The notes under the pieces were generated by a model. The model was not told the DNA's origin, searched no databases, and worked only from the letters and a program-made list of their open reading frames with translations. DNA of 64,000 bases, taken from positions 1,612,001-1,676,000 of the forward strand of contig NW_027478169.1 of assembly GCF_051020975.1 (NCBI RefSeq), written 5' to 3'. The translations under genes and the position numbers were made by a program. The DNA is from Osmia lignaria lignaria. Its lineage: Eukaryota; Arthropoda; Insecta; Hymenoptera; Megachilidae. Below, piece by piece: positions 51,714 through 63,949 of this stretch (its first letter is position 1; each line of letters starts with the position of its first letter).

Positions 51714-52035
51714 TCAGATGCGTAGTTCTCGAGATATATCAAGATTTTTAAAAGTTCCGAAGCCGCACCAACATAATAGAGATACAGAAACACCGTGGCC
51801 CCTTTCTTTGAGATAACTCTGCACTATTGCGAGCTGCAAATGCCACTTCCAGTTTAGCTGTGCAGAAGAAGAACAACAAGAAGAAGAAATATCTCGAAAT
51901 ATGTCCGTCAGGCCCCTTCCCTTGAGATAAATCTGCAAATATCTCGGAAACGAAGCGAGCTATGGCAAAATGTTAAGATACCTTTTTTGTAGAGAATTAA
52001 GTTTCCTACTTTTTATGTTCTATGATATTTTTTGA
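51392..52035 (+). repeat. C-N pair, related to 58154-58797
   Basis: The C monomer ends in GAATGAGGTTTCC and the next monomer has AAGATTTTTAAAAG in place of AAGATATTTAAAAG. Both rare variants recur together at 58154-58797, offset 6762 bp (21 monomers). Two independent origins of both changes are unlikely. Confidence 0.75.
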
Positions 52036-53323
52036 TCAGATTCGTACTTCTCGAGATATATCAAGATATTTAAAAGCTCCGAAGCTGCACCAACATAATA
52101 GAGGTACAGAAACACCGTGGCCCCTTTCTTTGAGATAACTCTGCACTATTGCGAGCTGCAAATGCCACTTCCAGCTTTGCTGTGCAGAAGAAGAACAACA
52201 AGAGGAAGAAATATTTCGAAATATGTCCGTCAGGCCCCTTTCCTTGAGATAAATCTGCAAATATCTCGGAAACGAAGCGAGCTACGGCAAAATGTTAAGA
52301 GACCTTTTTTGTAGAAAATTAGGTTTCCTACTTTTTATGTTCTATGATATTTTTTGAACAGATGCGTAGTTCTCGAGATATATCAAGATATTTAAAAGTT
52401 TCGAAGCTGCACCAACATAATAGAGGTACAGAAACACCGTGGCCTCTTTCTTTGAGATAACTCTGCACTATTGCGAGCTGCAAATGCCACTTCCAGTTTA
52501 GCTGTGCAGAAGAAGAACAACAAGAAGAAGAAATATCTCGAAATATGTCCGTCAGGCCCCTTCCCTTGAGATAAATCTGCAAATATCTCGCAAACGAAGC
52601 GAGCTATGGCAAAATGTTAAGATACCTTTTTTGTAGAGAATTAAGTTTCCTACTTTTTATGTTCTATGATATTTTTTGATCAGATGCGTACTTCTCGAGA
52701 TATATCAAGATATTTAAAAGCTCCGAAGCTGCACCAACATAATAGAGGTACAGAAACACCGTGGCCCCTTTCTTTGAGATAACTCTGCACTATTGCGAGC
52801 TGCAAATGCCACTTCCAGCTTAGCTGTGCAGAAGAAGAACAACAAGAGGAAGAAATATTTCGAAATATGTCCGTCAGGCCCCTTTCCTTGAGATAAATCT
52901 GCAAATATCTCGGAAACGAAGCGAGCTACGGCAAAATGTTAAGAGACCTTTTTTGTAGAGAATTATGTTTCCTACAATTTATGTTCTATGATATTTTTTG
53001 ATCAGAAGCGTAGTTTTCGAGATATATCGAGATATTTAAAAGTTCCGCAGTCGCACCAACATAATAGATGTACAGAAACACCGTGGCCCCTTTCTTTGAG
53101 ATAACTCTGCGCTATTGCGAGCTGCAAATGCCACTTCCAGTTTAGCTGTGCAGAAGAAGAACAACAAGAAGAAGAAATATTTCGAAATATGTCCGTCAGG
53201 CCCCTTCCCTTGAGATAAATCTGCATATATCTCGGAAACGAAGCGAGCTATGGCAAAATGTTAAGAGACCTTTCTTGTAGAGAATTAAGTTTCCTACTTT
53301 GTATGTTCTATGATATTTTTTGA
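52036..53323 (+). repeat. P-Q-P-S tail of zone 5
   Basis: P (52036, with GATTCGTACTTC and GCTTTGCTGTG), Q (52358, tail CTCGCAAACG), P (52680) and S (53002, with CTGCGCTATTGCG). The P at 52680 is the only one of 15 P monomers not followed by a Q. The join to S lies in the tail of P, where GAATTATGTTTCC replaces the usual AAATTAGGTTTCC. Confidence 0.75.
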
Positions 53324-56300
53324 ACAGATGCGTAGTTCTCGAGATATATCAAGATATTTAAAAGTTTCGAAGCTGCACCAACATAATGGAGGTACAGAAA
53401 CACCGTGGCCTCTTTCTTTGAGATAACTCTGCACTATTGCGAGCTGCAAATGCCACTTCGAGCTTAGCTGTGCAGAAGAAGAGCAACAAGAAGAAGAAAT
53501 ATCTCGAAATATGTCCGTCAGACCCCTTCCCTTGAGATAAATCTGCAAATATCTCGGAAACGAAGCGAGCTATGGCAAAATGTTAAGATGCCTCTTTTGT
53601 AGAGAATTAAGTTTCCTACTTTTTATGTTCTATGATATTTTTTGATCAGATGCGTAGTTCTCGAGATATATCAAGATATTTAAAAGTTCCGAAGCCGCAC
53701 CAACATAATAGATGTACAGAAACACCGTGGCCCCTTTCTTTGAGATAACTCTGCACTATTGCGAGCTGCAAATGCCACTTCCAGTTTAGCTGTGCAGAAG
53801 AAGAACAACAAGAAGAAGAAATATTTCGAAATATGTCCGTCAGGCCCCTTTCCTTGAGATAAATCTGCAAATATCTCGGAAACGAAGCGAGCTACGGCAA
53901 AATGTTAAGAGACCTTTTCTGTAGAAAATTAGGTTTCCTGCTTTTTATGTTCTATGATATTTTTTGATCAGAAGCGTAGTTTTCGAGATATATCGAGATA
54001 TTTAAAAGTTCCGCAGTCGCACCAACGTAATAGAGATACAGAAACACCGTGGCCCCTTTCTTTGAGATAACTCTGCACTATTGCGACCTGCAAATGCCAC
54101 TTCCAGCTTAGCTGTGCAGAAGAAGAACAACAAGAAGAAGAAATATCTCGAAATATATCCGTCAGGCCCCTTCCCTTGAGATAAATCTGCAAATATCTCG
54201 GAAACGAAGCGAGCTATGGCAAAATGTTAAGAGACCTTTTTTGTAGAGAATTATGTTTCCTACAATTTACGTTCTATGATATTTTTTGATCAGATGCGTA
54301 GTTTTCGAGATATATCGAGATATTTAAAAGTTCCGAAGCCGCACCAACATAATAGAGATACAGAAACACCGTGGCCCCTTTCTTTGAGATAACTCTGCAC
54401 TATTGCGAGCTGCAAATGCCACTTCCAGCTTAGCTGTGCAGAAGAAGAACAACAAGAAGAAGAAATATCTCGAAATATGTCCGTCAGGCCCCTTCCCTTG
54501 AGATAAATCTGCATATATCTCGGAAACGAAACGAGCTATGGCAAAATGTTAAGAGACCTTTTTTGTAGAGAATTAAGTTTTCTACTTTCTATGTTCTATG
54601 ATATTTCTTGATCAGATGCGTAGTTCTCGAGATATATCAAGATATTTAAAAGTTCCGAAGCTGCACCAACATAATAGAGGTACAGAAACACCGTGGCCTC
54701 TTTCTTTGAGATAACTCTGCACTATTGCGAGCTGGAAATGCCACTTCCAGCTTAGCTGTGCAGAAGAAGAACAACAAGAAGAAGAAATATCACGAAATAT
54801 GTCCGTCAGGCCCCTTCCCTTGAGATATATCTGCAAATATCTCGGAAACGAAGCGAGCTATGGCAAAATGTTACGAGACCTTTTTTGTAGAGAATTATGT
54901 TTCCTACAATTTATGTTCTATGATATTTTTTGACCAGAAGCGTAGTTTTCGAGATATATCGAGATATTTAAAAGTTCCGAAGCCGCACCAACATAATAGA
55001 GATACAGAAACACCGTGGCCCCTTTCTTTGAGATAACTCTGCACTAGTCCGAGCCCCAAATGCCACTTCCAGCTTAGCTGTGCAGAAGAAGAACAACAAG
55101 AAGAAGAAGTATCTCGAAATATGTCCGTCAGGCCCCTTCCCTTGAGATAAATCTGCAAATATCTCGGAAACGAAGCGAGCTATGGCAAAATGTTAAGAGA
55201 CCTTTTTTGTAGAGACTTAAGTTTCCTACTTTTTATGTTCTATGATATTTTTTGATCAGATGCGTAGTTCTCGAGATATATCAAGATATTTAAAAGTTCC
55301 GAAGCCGCACCAACATAATAGAGATACAGAAACACCGTGGCCCCTTTCTTTGAGATAACTCTGCACTATTGCGAGCTGCAGATGCCACTTCCAGCTTAGC
55401 TGTGCAGAAGAAGAACAACAAGAAGAAGAAATATCTCGAAATATGTCCGTCAGGCCCCTTTCCTTGAGATATATCTGCAAATATATCGGAAACGAAGCGA
55501 GCTATGGCAAAATGTTAAGAGACCTTTTTTGTAGAGAATTATGTTTCCTACAATTTATGTTCTATGATATTTTTTGATCAGAAGCGTAGTTTTCGAGATA
55601 TATCGAGATATTTAAAAGTTCCGCAGTCGCACCAACATAATAGAGATACAGAAACACCGTGGCCCCTTTCTTTGAGATAACTCTGCACTATTGCGAGCTG
55701 CAAATGCCACTTCCAGCTTAGCTGTGCAGAAGAAGAACAACAAGAAGAAGAAATATCTCGAAATATATCCGTCAGGCCCCTTCCCTTGAGATAAATCTGC
55801 ACATATCTCGGAAACGAAGCGAGCTATGGCAAAATGTTGAGAGACCTTTTTTGTAGAGAATGAAGTTTCCTACTTTTTATGTTCTATGATATTTTTTGAT
55901 CAGATGCGTAGTTCTCGAGATATATCAAGATATTTAAAAGTTCCGAAGCCGCACCAACATAATAGAGATACAGAAACACCGTGGCCCCTTTCTTTGAGAT
56001 AACTCTGCACTATTGCGAGCTGCAAATGCCACTTCCAGCTTAGCTGTGCAGAAGAAGAACAACAAGAAGAAGAAATATCTCGAAATATGTCCGTCAGGCC
56101 CGTTCCCTTGAGATAAATCTGCAAATATCTCGGAAACGAAGCGAGCTATGGCAAAATGTTAAGAGACCTTTTTTGTAGAGAATTATGTTTCCTACAATTT
56201 ACGTTCTATGATATTTTTTGATCAGATGCGTAGTTTTCGAGATATATCGAGATATTTAAAAGTTCCGAAGCCGCACCAACATAATAGAGATACAGAAACA

Positions 56301-56543
56301 CCGTGGCCCCATTCTTTGAGATAACTCTGCACTATTGCGAGCTGCAAATGCCACTTCGAGCTTAGCTGTGCAGAAGAAGAACAACAAGAAGAAGAAATAT
56401 CTCGAAATATGTCCGTCAGACCCCTTTCCTTGAGATAAATCTGCAAATATCTCGGAAACGAAGCGAGCTACGGCAAAATGTTAAGAGACCTTTTTTGTAG
56501 AAAATTAGGTTTCCTACTTTTTATGTTCTATGATATTTTTTGA
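53324..56543 (+). repeat. Zone 6 block, copy 1 of the 4186-bp duplication
   Basis: Ten monomers repeated at 57510-60729 at an offset of 4186 bp (13 monomers). Shared private variants are CCAACGTAATAG (54023, 58209), CTACTTTCTATG with ATTTCTTGATC (54591, 58777), TTTGACCAG (54931, 59117) and GAGACTTAAG (55213, 59399). The monomer at 54290 does not match its counterpart at 58476. Confidence 0.85.
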
Positions 56544-57509
56544 ACAGATGCGTAGTTCTCGAGATATATCAAGATATTTAAAAGTCTCGAAGCTGCACCA
56601 ACATAATAGAGGTACAGAAACACCGTGGCCTCTTTCTTTGAGATAACTCTGCACTATTGCGAGCTGCAAATGCCACTTCGAGCTTAGCTGTGCAGAAGAA
56701 GAGCAACAAGAAGAAGAAATATCTCGAAATATGTCCGTCAGGCCCCTTCCCTTGAGATAAATCTGCAAATATCTCGGAACCGAAGCGAGCTACGGCAAAA
56801 TGTTAAGAGACCTTTTTTGTAGAAAATTAGGTTTCCTACTTTTTATGTTCTATAATATTTTTTGATCAGATGCGTAGTTCTCGAGATATATCAAGATATT
56901 TAAAAGTTCCGAAGCTGCACCAACATAATAGAGGTACAGAAACACCGTGGCCTCTTTCTTTGAGATAACTCTGCACTATTGTGAGCTGCAAATGCCACTT
57001 CCAGCTTAGCTGTGCAGAAGAAGAACAAGAAGAAGAAGAAATATCTCGAAATATGTCCGTCAGGCCCCTTCCCTTGAGATAAATCTGCAAATATCTCGGA
57101 AACGAAGCGAGCTATGGCAAAATGTTGAGAGACCTTTTTTGTAGAGAATTAAGTTTCCCACTTTTTATGTTCTATGATATTTTTTGATCAGATGCGTAGT
57201 TCTCGAGATATATCAAGATATTTAAAAGTTCCGAAGCCGCACCAACATAATAGAGATACAGAAACACCGTGGCCCCTTTCTTTGAGATAACTCTGCACTA
57301 TTGCGAGCTGCAAATGCCACTTCCAGCTTAGCTGTGCAGAAGAAGAACAACAAGAAGAAGAAATATTTCGAAATATGTCCGTCAGGCCCCTTCCCTTGAG
57401 ATAAATCTGCATATATCTCGGAAACGAAGCGAGCTATGGCAAAATGTTAAGAGACCTTTTTTGTAGAGAATTAAGTTTCCTACTTTGTATGTTCTATGAT
57501 ATTTTTTGA
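56544..57509 (+). repeat. Three-monomer block, repeated at the right edge
   Basis: Marked by AAGTCTCGAAGC (56584), ATTGTGAGCTGC with GAACAAGAAGAAG, and TTTCCCACTTTTT. All recur at 62984-63949, offset 6440 bp (20 monomers). A related but more altered version of the last two monomers lies at 61696-62339. Confidence 0.82.
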
Positions 57510-60500
57510 ACAGATGCGTAGTTCTCGAGATATATCAAGATATTTAAAAGTTTCGAAGCTGCACCAACATAATAGAGGTACAGAAACACCGTGGCCTCTT
57601 TCTTTGAGATAACTCTGCACTATTGCAAGCTGCAAATGCCACTTCGAGCTTAGCTGTGCAGAAGAAGAGCAACAAGAAGAAGAAATATCTCGAAATATGT
57701 CCGTCAGACCCCTTCCCTTGAGATAAATCTGCAAATATCTCGGAAACGAAGCGAGCTATGGCAAAATGTTAAGATGCCTCTTTTGTAGAGAATTAAGTTT
57801 CCTACTTTTTATGTTCTATGATATTTTTTGATCAGATGCGTAGTTCTCGAGATATATCAAGATATTTAAAAGTTCCGAAGCCGCACCAACATAATAGATG
57901 TACAGAAACACCGTGGCCCCTTTCTTTGAGATAACTCTGCACTATTGCGAGCTGCAAATGCCACTTCCAGTTTAGCTGTGCAGAAGAAGAACAACAAGAA
58001 GAAGAAATATTTCGAAATATGTCCGTCAGGCCCCTTTCCTTGAGATAAATCTGCAAATATCTCGGAAACGAAGCGAGCTACGGCAAAATGTTAAGAGACC
58101 TTTTCTGTAGAAAATTAGGTTTCCTGCTTTTTATGTTCTACGATATTTTTTGATCAGAAGCGTAGTTTTCGAGATATATCGAGATATTTAAAAGTTCCGC
58201 AGTCGCACCAACGTAATAGAGATACAGAAACACCGTGGCCCCTTTCTTTGAGATAACTCTGCACTATTGCGAGCTGCAAATGCCACTTCCAGCTTAGCTG
58301 TGCAGAAGAAGAACAACAAGAAGAAGAAATATCTCGAAATATATCCGTCAGGCCCCTTCCCTTGAGATAAATCTGCACATATCTCGGAAACGAAGCGAGC
58401 TATGGCAAAATGTTGAGAGACCTTTTTTGTAGAGAATGAGGTTTCCTACTTTTTATGTTGTATGATATTTTTTGATCAGATGCGTAGTTCTCGAGATATA
58501 TCAAGATTTTTAAAAGTTCCGAAGCCGCACCAACATAATAGAGATACAGAAACACCGTGGCCCCTTTCTTTGAGATAACTCTGCACTATTGCGAGCTGCA
58601 AATGCCACTTCCAGCTTAGCTGTGCAGAAGAAGAACAACAAGAAGAAGAAATATCTCGAAATATGTCCGTCAGGCCCCTTCCCTTGAGATAAATCTGCAA
58701 ATATCTCGGAAACGAAGCGAGCTATGGCAAAATGTTAAGAGACCTTTTTTGTAGAGAATTATGTTTCCTACTTTCTATGTTCTATGATATTTCTTGATCA
58801 GATGCGTAGTTCTCGAGATATATCAAGATATTTAAAAGTTCCGAAGCTGCACCAACATAATAGAGGTACAGAAACACCGTGGCCTCTTTCTTTGAGACAA
58901 CTCTGCACTATTGCGAGCTGGAAATGCCACTTCCAGCTTAGCTGCGCAGAAGAAGAACAACAAGAAGAAGAAATATCTCGAAATATGTCCGTCAGGCCCC
59001 TTCCCTTGAGATATATCTGCAAATATCTCGGAAACGAAGCGAGCTATGGCAAAATGTTACGAGACCTTTTTTGTAGAGAATTATGTTTCCTACAATTTAT
59101 GTTCTATGATATTTTTTGACCAGAAGCGTAGTTTTCGAGATATATCGAGATATTTAAAAGTTCCGAAGCCGCACCAACATAATAGAGATACAGAAACACC
59201 GTGGCCCCTTTCTTTGAGATAACTCTGCACTAGTGCGAGCCGCAAATGCCACTTCCAGCTTAGCTGTGCAGAAGAAGAACAACAAGAAGAAGAAGTATCT
59301 CGAAATATGTCCGTCAGGCCCCTTCCCTTGAGATAAATCTGCAAATATCTCGGAAACGAAGCGAGCTATGGCAAAATGTTAAGAGACCTTTTTTGTAGAG
59401 ACTTAAGTTTCCTACTTTTTATGTTCTATGATATTTTTTGATCAGATGCGTAGTTCTCGAGATATATCAAGATATTTAAAAGTTCCGAAGCCGCACCAAC
59501 ATAATAGAGATACAGAAACACCGTGGCCCCTTTCTTTGAGATAACTCTGCACTATTGCGAGCTGCAGATGCCACTTCCAGCTTAGCTGTGCAGAAGAAGA
59601 ACAACAAGAAGAAGAAATATCTCGAAATATGTCCGTCAGGCCCCTTTCCTTGAGATATATCTGCAAATATATCGGAAACGAAGCGAGCTATGGCAAAATG
59701 TTAAGAGACCTTTTTTGTAGAGAATTATGTTTCCTACAATTTATGCTCTATGATATTTTTTGATCAGAAGCGTAGTTTTCGAGATATATCGAGATATTTA
59801 AAAGTTCCGCAGTCGCACCAACATAATAGAGATACAGAAACACCGTGGCCCCTTTCTTTGAGATAACTCTGCACTATTGCGAGCTGCAAATGCCACTTCC
59901 AGCTTAGCTGTGCAGAAGAAGAACAACAAGAAGAAGAAATATCTCGAAATATATCCGTCAGGCCCCTTCCCTTGAGATAAATCTGCACATATCTCGGAAA
60001 CGAAGCGAGCTATGGCAAAATGTTGAGAGACCTTTTTTGTAGAGAATGAAGTTTCCTACTTTTTATGTTCTATGATATTTTTTGATCAGATGCGTAGTTC
60101 TCGAGATATATCAAGATATTTAAAAGTTCCGAAGCCGCACCAACTTAATAGAGATACAGAAACACCGTGGCCCCTTTCTTTGAGATAACTCTGCACTATT
60201 GCGAGCTGCAAATGCCACTTCCAGCTTAGCTGTGCAGAAGAAGAACAACAAGAAGAAGAAATATCTCGAAATATGTCCGTCAGGCCCCTTCCCTTGAGAT
60301 AAATCTGCAAATATCTCGGAAACGAAGCGAGCTATGGCAAAATGTTAAGAGACCTTTTTTGTAGAGAATTATGTTTCGTACAATTTACGTTCTATGATAT
60401 TTTTTGATCAGATGCGTAGTTTTCGAGATATATCGAGATATTTAAAAGTTCCGAAGCCGCACCAACATAATAGAGATACAGAAACACCGTGGCCCCATTC

Positions 60501-60729
60501 TTTGAGATAACTCTGCACTATTGCGAGCTGCAAATGCCACTTCGAGCTTAGCTGTGCAGAAGAAGAACAACAAGAAGAAGAAATATCTCGAAATATGTCC
60601 GTCAGACCCCTTTCCTTGAGATATATCTGCAAATATATCGGAAACGAAGCGAGCTATGGCAAAATGTTAAGAGACCTTTTTTGTAGAGAATTATGTTTCC
60701 TACAATTTATGCTCTATGATATTTTTTGA
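57510..60729 (+). repeat. Zone 6 block, copy 2 of the 4186-bp duplication
   Basis: Copy of 53324-56543 with an internal replacement of about 390 bp (roughly 58380-58770), where the sequence matches the N monomer at 51714 and not the counterpart at 54290. Its last three monomers are duplicated again at 60730. Confidence 0.84.
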
Positions 60730-61695
60730 TCAGAAGCGTAGTTTTCGAGATATATCGAGATATTTAAAAGTTCCGCAGTCGCACCAACATAATAGAGATA
60801 CAGAAACACCGTGGCCCCTTTCTTTGAGATAACTCTGCACTATTGCGAGCTGCAAATGCCACTTCCAGCTTAGCTGTGCAGAAGAAGAACAACAAGAAGA
60901 AGAAATATCTCGAAATATATCCGTCAGGCCCCTTCCCTTGAGATAAATCTGCACATATCTCGGAAACGAAGCGAGCTATGGCAAAATGTTGAGAGACCTT
61001 TTTTGTAGAGAATGAAGTTTCCTACTTTTTATGTTCTATGATATTTTTTGATCAGATGCGTAGTTCTCGAGATATATCAAGATATTTAAAAGTTCCGAAG
61101 CCGCACCAACTTAATAGAGATACAGAAACACCGTGGCCCCTTTCTTTGAGATAACTCTGCACTATTGCGAGCTGCAAATGCCACTTCCAGCTTAGCTGTG
61201 CAGAAGAAGAACAACAAGAAGAAGAAATATCTCGAAATATGTCCGTCAGGCCCCTTCCCTTGAGATAAATCTGCAAATATCTCGGAAACGAAGCGAGCTA
61301 TGGCAAAATGTTAAGAGACCTTTTTTGTAGAGAATTATGTTTCGTACAATTTACGTTCTATGATATTTTTTGATCAGATGCGTAGTTTTCGAGATATATC
61401 GAGATATTTAAAAGTTCCGAAGCCGCACCAACATAATAGAGATACAGAAACACCGTGGCCCCATTCTTTGAGATAACTCTGCACTATTGCGAGCTGCAAA
61501 TGCCACTTCGAGCTTAGCTGTGCAGAAGAAGAACAACAAGAAGAAGAAATATCTCGAAATATGTCCGTCAGACCCCTTTCCTTGAGATAAATCTGCAAAT
61601 ATCTCGGAAACGAAGCGAGCTACGGCAAAATGTTAAGAGACCTTTTTTGTAGAAAATTAGGTTTCCTACTTTTTATGTTCTATGATATTTTTTGA
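60730..61695 (+). repeat. Fresh 966-bp duplication (C-A-U trimer)
   Basis: Matches 59764-60729 at an offset of 966 bp. Both carry CAACTTAATAG (60143, 61109), GTTTCGTACAATTTACG and a lead-in with ATGCTCTATG. An older copy of the same trimer at 55578-56543 lacks these three changes, so the order of events can be read: change first, then duplicate. Confidence 0.86.
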
Positions 61696-62983
61696 TCAGA
61701 TGCGTCGTTCTCGAGATATATCAAGATATTTAAAAGTTCCGAAGCTGCACCAACATACTAGAGGTACAGAAACACCGTGACCTCTTTCTTTGAGATAACT
61801 CTGCACTATTGTGAGCTGCAAATGCCACTTCGAGCTTAGCTGTGCAGAAGAAGAGCAACAAGAAGAAGAAATATCTCGAAATATGTCCGTCAGGCCCCTT
61901 CCCTTGAGATAAATCTGCAAATATCTCGGAAACGAAGCAAGCTATGGCAAAATGTTGAGAGACCTTTTTTGTAGAGAATTAAGTTTCCCACTTTTTATGT
62001 TCTATGATATTTTTTGATCAGATGCGTAGTTCTCGAGATATATCAAGATATTTAAAAGTTCCGAAGCCGCACCAACATAATAGAGATACAGAAACACCGT
62101 GGCCCCTTTGTTTGAGATAACTCTGCACTATTGCGAGCTGCAAATGCCACTTCCAGCTTAGCTGTGCAGAAGAAGAACAACAAGAAGAAGAAATATTTCG
62201 AAATATGTCCGTCAGGCCCCTTCCCTTGAGATAAATCTGCAAATATCTCGGAAACGAAGCGAGCTATGGCAAAATGTTAAGAGACCTTTTTTGTAGAGAA
62301 TTAAGTTTCCTACTTTTTATGGTCTATGATATTTTTTGATCAGATGCGTAGTTCTCGAGATATATCGAGATATTTAAAAGTTCCGAAGCCGCACCAACAT
62401 AATAGAGGTACAGAAACACCGTGGCCTCTTTCTTTGAGATAACTCTGCACTATTGCGAGCTGCAAATGCCACTTCGAGCTTAGCTGTGCAGAAGAAGAAC
62501 AACAAGAAGAAGAAATATCTCGAAATATGTCCGTCAGACCCCTTCCCTTGAGATAAATCTGCAAATATCTCGGAAACGAAGCGAGGTATGGCAAAATGTT
62601 AAGAGACCTTTTTTGTAGAGAATTATGTTTCCTACAATTTACGTTCTATGATATTTTTTGATCAGAAGCGTAGTTTTCGAGATATATCGAGATATTTAAA
62701 AGTTCCGAAGCCGCACCAACATAATAGAGATACAGAAACACCGTGGCCCCTTTCTTTGAGATAACTCTGCACTATTGCGAGCTGCAAATGCCACTTCCAG
62801 CTTAGCTGTGCAGAAGAAGAACAACAAGAAGAAGAAATACCTCGAAATATGTCCGTCAGGCCCCTTCCCTTGAGATAAATCTGCAAATATCTCGGAAACG
62901 AAGCGAGCTATGGCAAAACGTTAAGACACCTTTTTTGTAGAGAATTAAGTTTCCTACTTTTTATGTTCTATGTTATTTTTTGA
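61696..62983 (+). repeat. Four diverged monomers
   Basis: Monomers with several private changes: GATGCGTCGTTC, CATACTAGAGG and CCGTGACCTC at 61696; CCCCTTTGTTTGAG at 62018; GGTCTATG before 62340 and GCGAGGTATGG at its tail; GAAATACCTCG at 62662. The first two resemble 56866-57509. Divergence is higher here than in the surrounding blocks. Confidence 0.7.
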
Positions 62984-63949
62984 ACAGATGCGTAGTTCTC
63001 GAGATATATCAAGATATTTAAAAGTCTCGAAGCTGCACCAACATAATAGAGGTACAGAAACACCGTGGCCTCTTTCTTTGAGATAACTCTGCACTATTGC
63101 GAGCTGCAAATGCCACTTCGAGCTTAGCTGTGCAGAAGAAGAGCAACAAGAAGAAGAAATATCTCGAAATATGTCCGTCAGGCCCCTTCCCTTGAGATAA
63201 ATCTGCAAATATCTCGGAAACGAAGCGAGCTACGGCAAAATGTTAAGAGACCTTTTTTGTAGAAAATTAGGTTTCCTACTTTTTATGTTCTATGATATTT
63301 TTTGATCAGATGCGTAGTTCTCGAGATATATCAAGATATTTAAAAGTTCCGAAGCTGCACCAACATAATAGAGGTACAGAAACACCGTGGCCTCTTTCTT
63401 TGAGATAACTCTGCACTATTGTGAGCTGCAAATGCCACTTCCAGCTTAGCTGTGCAGAAGAAGAACAAGAAGAAGAAGAAATATCTCGAAATATGTCCGT
63501 CAGGCCCCTTCCCTTGAGATAAATCTGCAAATATCTCGGAAACGAAGCGAGCTATGGCAAAATGTTGAGAGACCTTTTTTGTAGAGAATTAAGTTTCCCA
63601 CTTTTTATGTTCTATGATATTTTTTGATCAGATGCGTAGTTCTCGAGATATATCAAGATATTTAAAAGTTCCGAAGCCGCACCAACATAATAGAGATACA
63701 GAAACACCGTGGCCCCTTTCTTTGAGATAACTCTGCACTATTGCGAGCTGCAAATGCCACTTCCAGCTTAGCTGTGCAGAAGAAGAACAACAAGAAGAAG
63801 AAATATTTCGAAATATGTCCGTCAGGCCCCTTCCCTTGAGATAAATCTGCAAATATCTCGGAAACGAAGCGAGCTATGGCAAAATGTTAAGAGACCTTTT
63901 TTGTAGAGAATTAAGTTTCCTACTTTTTATGTTCTATGATATTTTTTGA
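62984..63949 (+). repeat. Three-monomer block, copy of 56544-57509
   Basis: Repeats the AAGTCTCGAAGC, ATTGTGAGCTGC, GAACAAGAAGAAG and TTTCCCACTTTTT marks of 56544-57509. The next monomer has AAGTCTCGAAGC again, whereas the one after the first copy (57510) has AAGTTTCGAAGC. Confidence 0.82.

Larger units (their letters stand above)
28208..53323 (+). repeat. Zone 5: P/Q-type array with large block duplications
   Basis: Seventy-eight monomers of new types. P has GCGTACTTC and GCTCCGAAGC. Q has TTGAACAGATGCG and GTTTCGAAGC. R has ATAGATGTACAG with CCCTCTCTCTGAG. B has CTGCAGATGCC. S has GCAGTCGC plus ATAGATGTACAG. Qt is Q preceded by CTACTTTGTATG. T has GAAGTATCTCG. The order from 28208 is P Q R B P Q R Q R B S Qt T B, then P Q R Q R B S Qt T C, then P Q R B P Q, P Q R Q R B S Qt T and further mosaics. 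Blocks of 3 to 10 monomers recur at offsets of 10, 11, 14, 16, 19 and 24 monomers, so no single HOR period rules the zone. Confidence 0.85.
199..63852 (-). other. Recurrent 74-codon open frame, judged non-coding
   Basis: Most monomers hold a minus-strand open frame of 74 codons (84 where the TGA stop inside TGATCA is changed). It is unbroken in all 141 monomers from 18548 to 63628 and interrupted in several zone 1-3 monomers, such as 843, 2775 and 15328. The translation, rich in Cys, Ser and Trp, contains SSSCCSSSAQLSWKWHLQL and matches no family I recognise. Against coding: the frame opens just after an in-frame TAG and has only TTG as a start, amino-acid-changing substitutions are common, no other gene signals are visible, and 322 is not divisible by three, so frames cannot join between monomers. 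Persistence is best explained by homogenisation with very few indels. Confidence 0.5.

Noticed and set aside
58784..59119. The longest open frame in the window, 111 codons on the plus strand
   Set aside because: It exists because one substitution (GAGACAACTC for GAGATAACTC) removes a stop present in the other monomers I checked. It is confined to one unit and its neighbour and has no family resemblance.
199..63852. Dozens of 74-84 codon minus-strand open frames as a multigene family of small Cys-rich proteins
   Set aside because: In the copies I checked they start only from TTG just after an in-frame TAG, have no promoter or splice context, change amino acids freely, and occur once per satellite unit. 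They are a by-product of the repeat.
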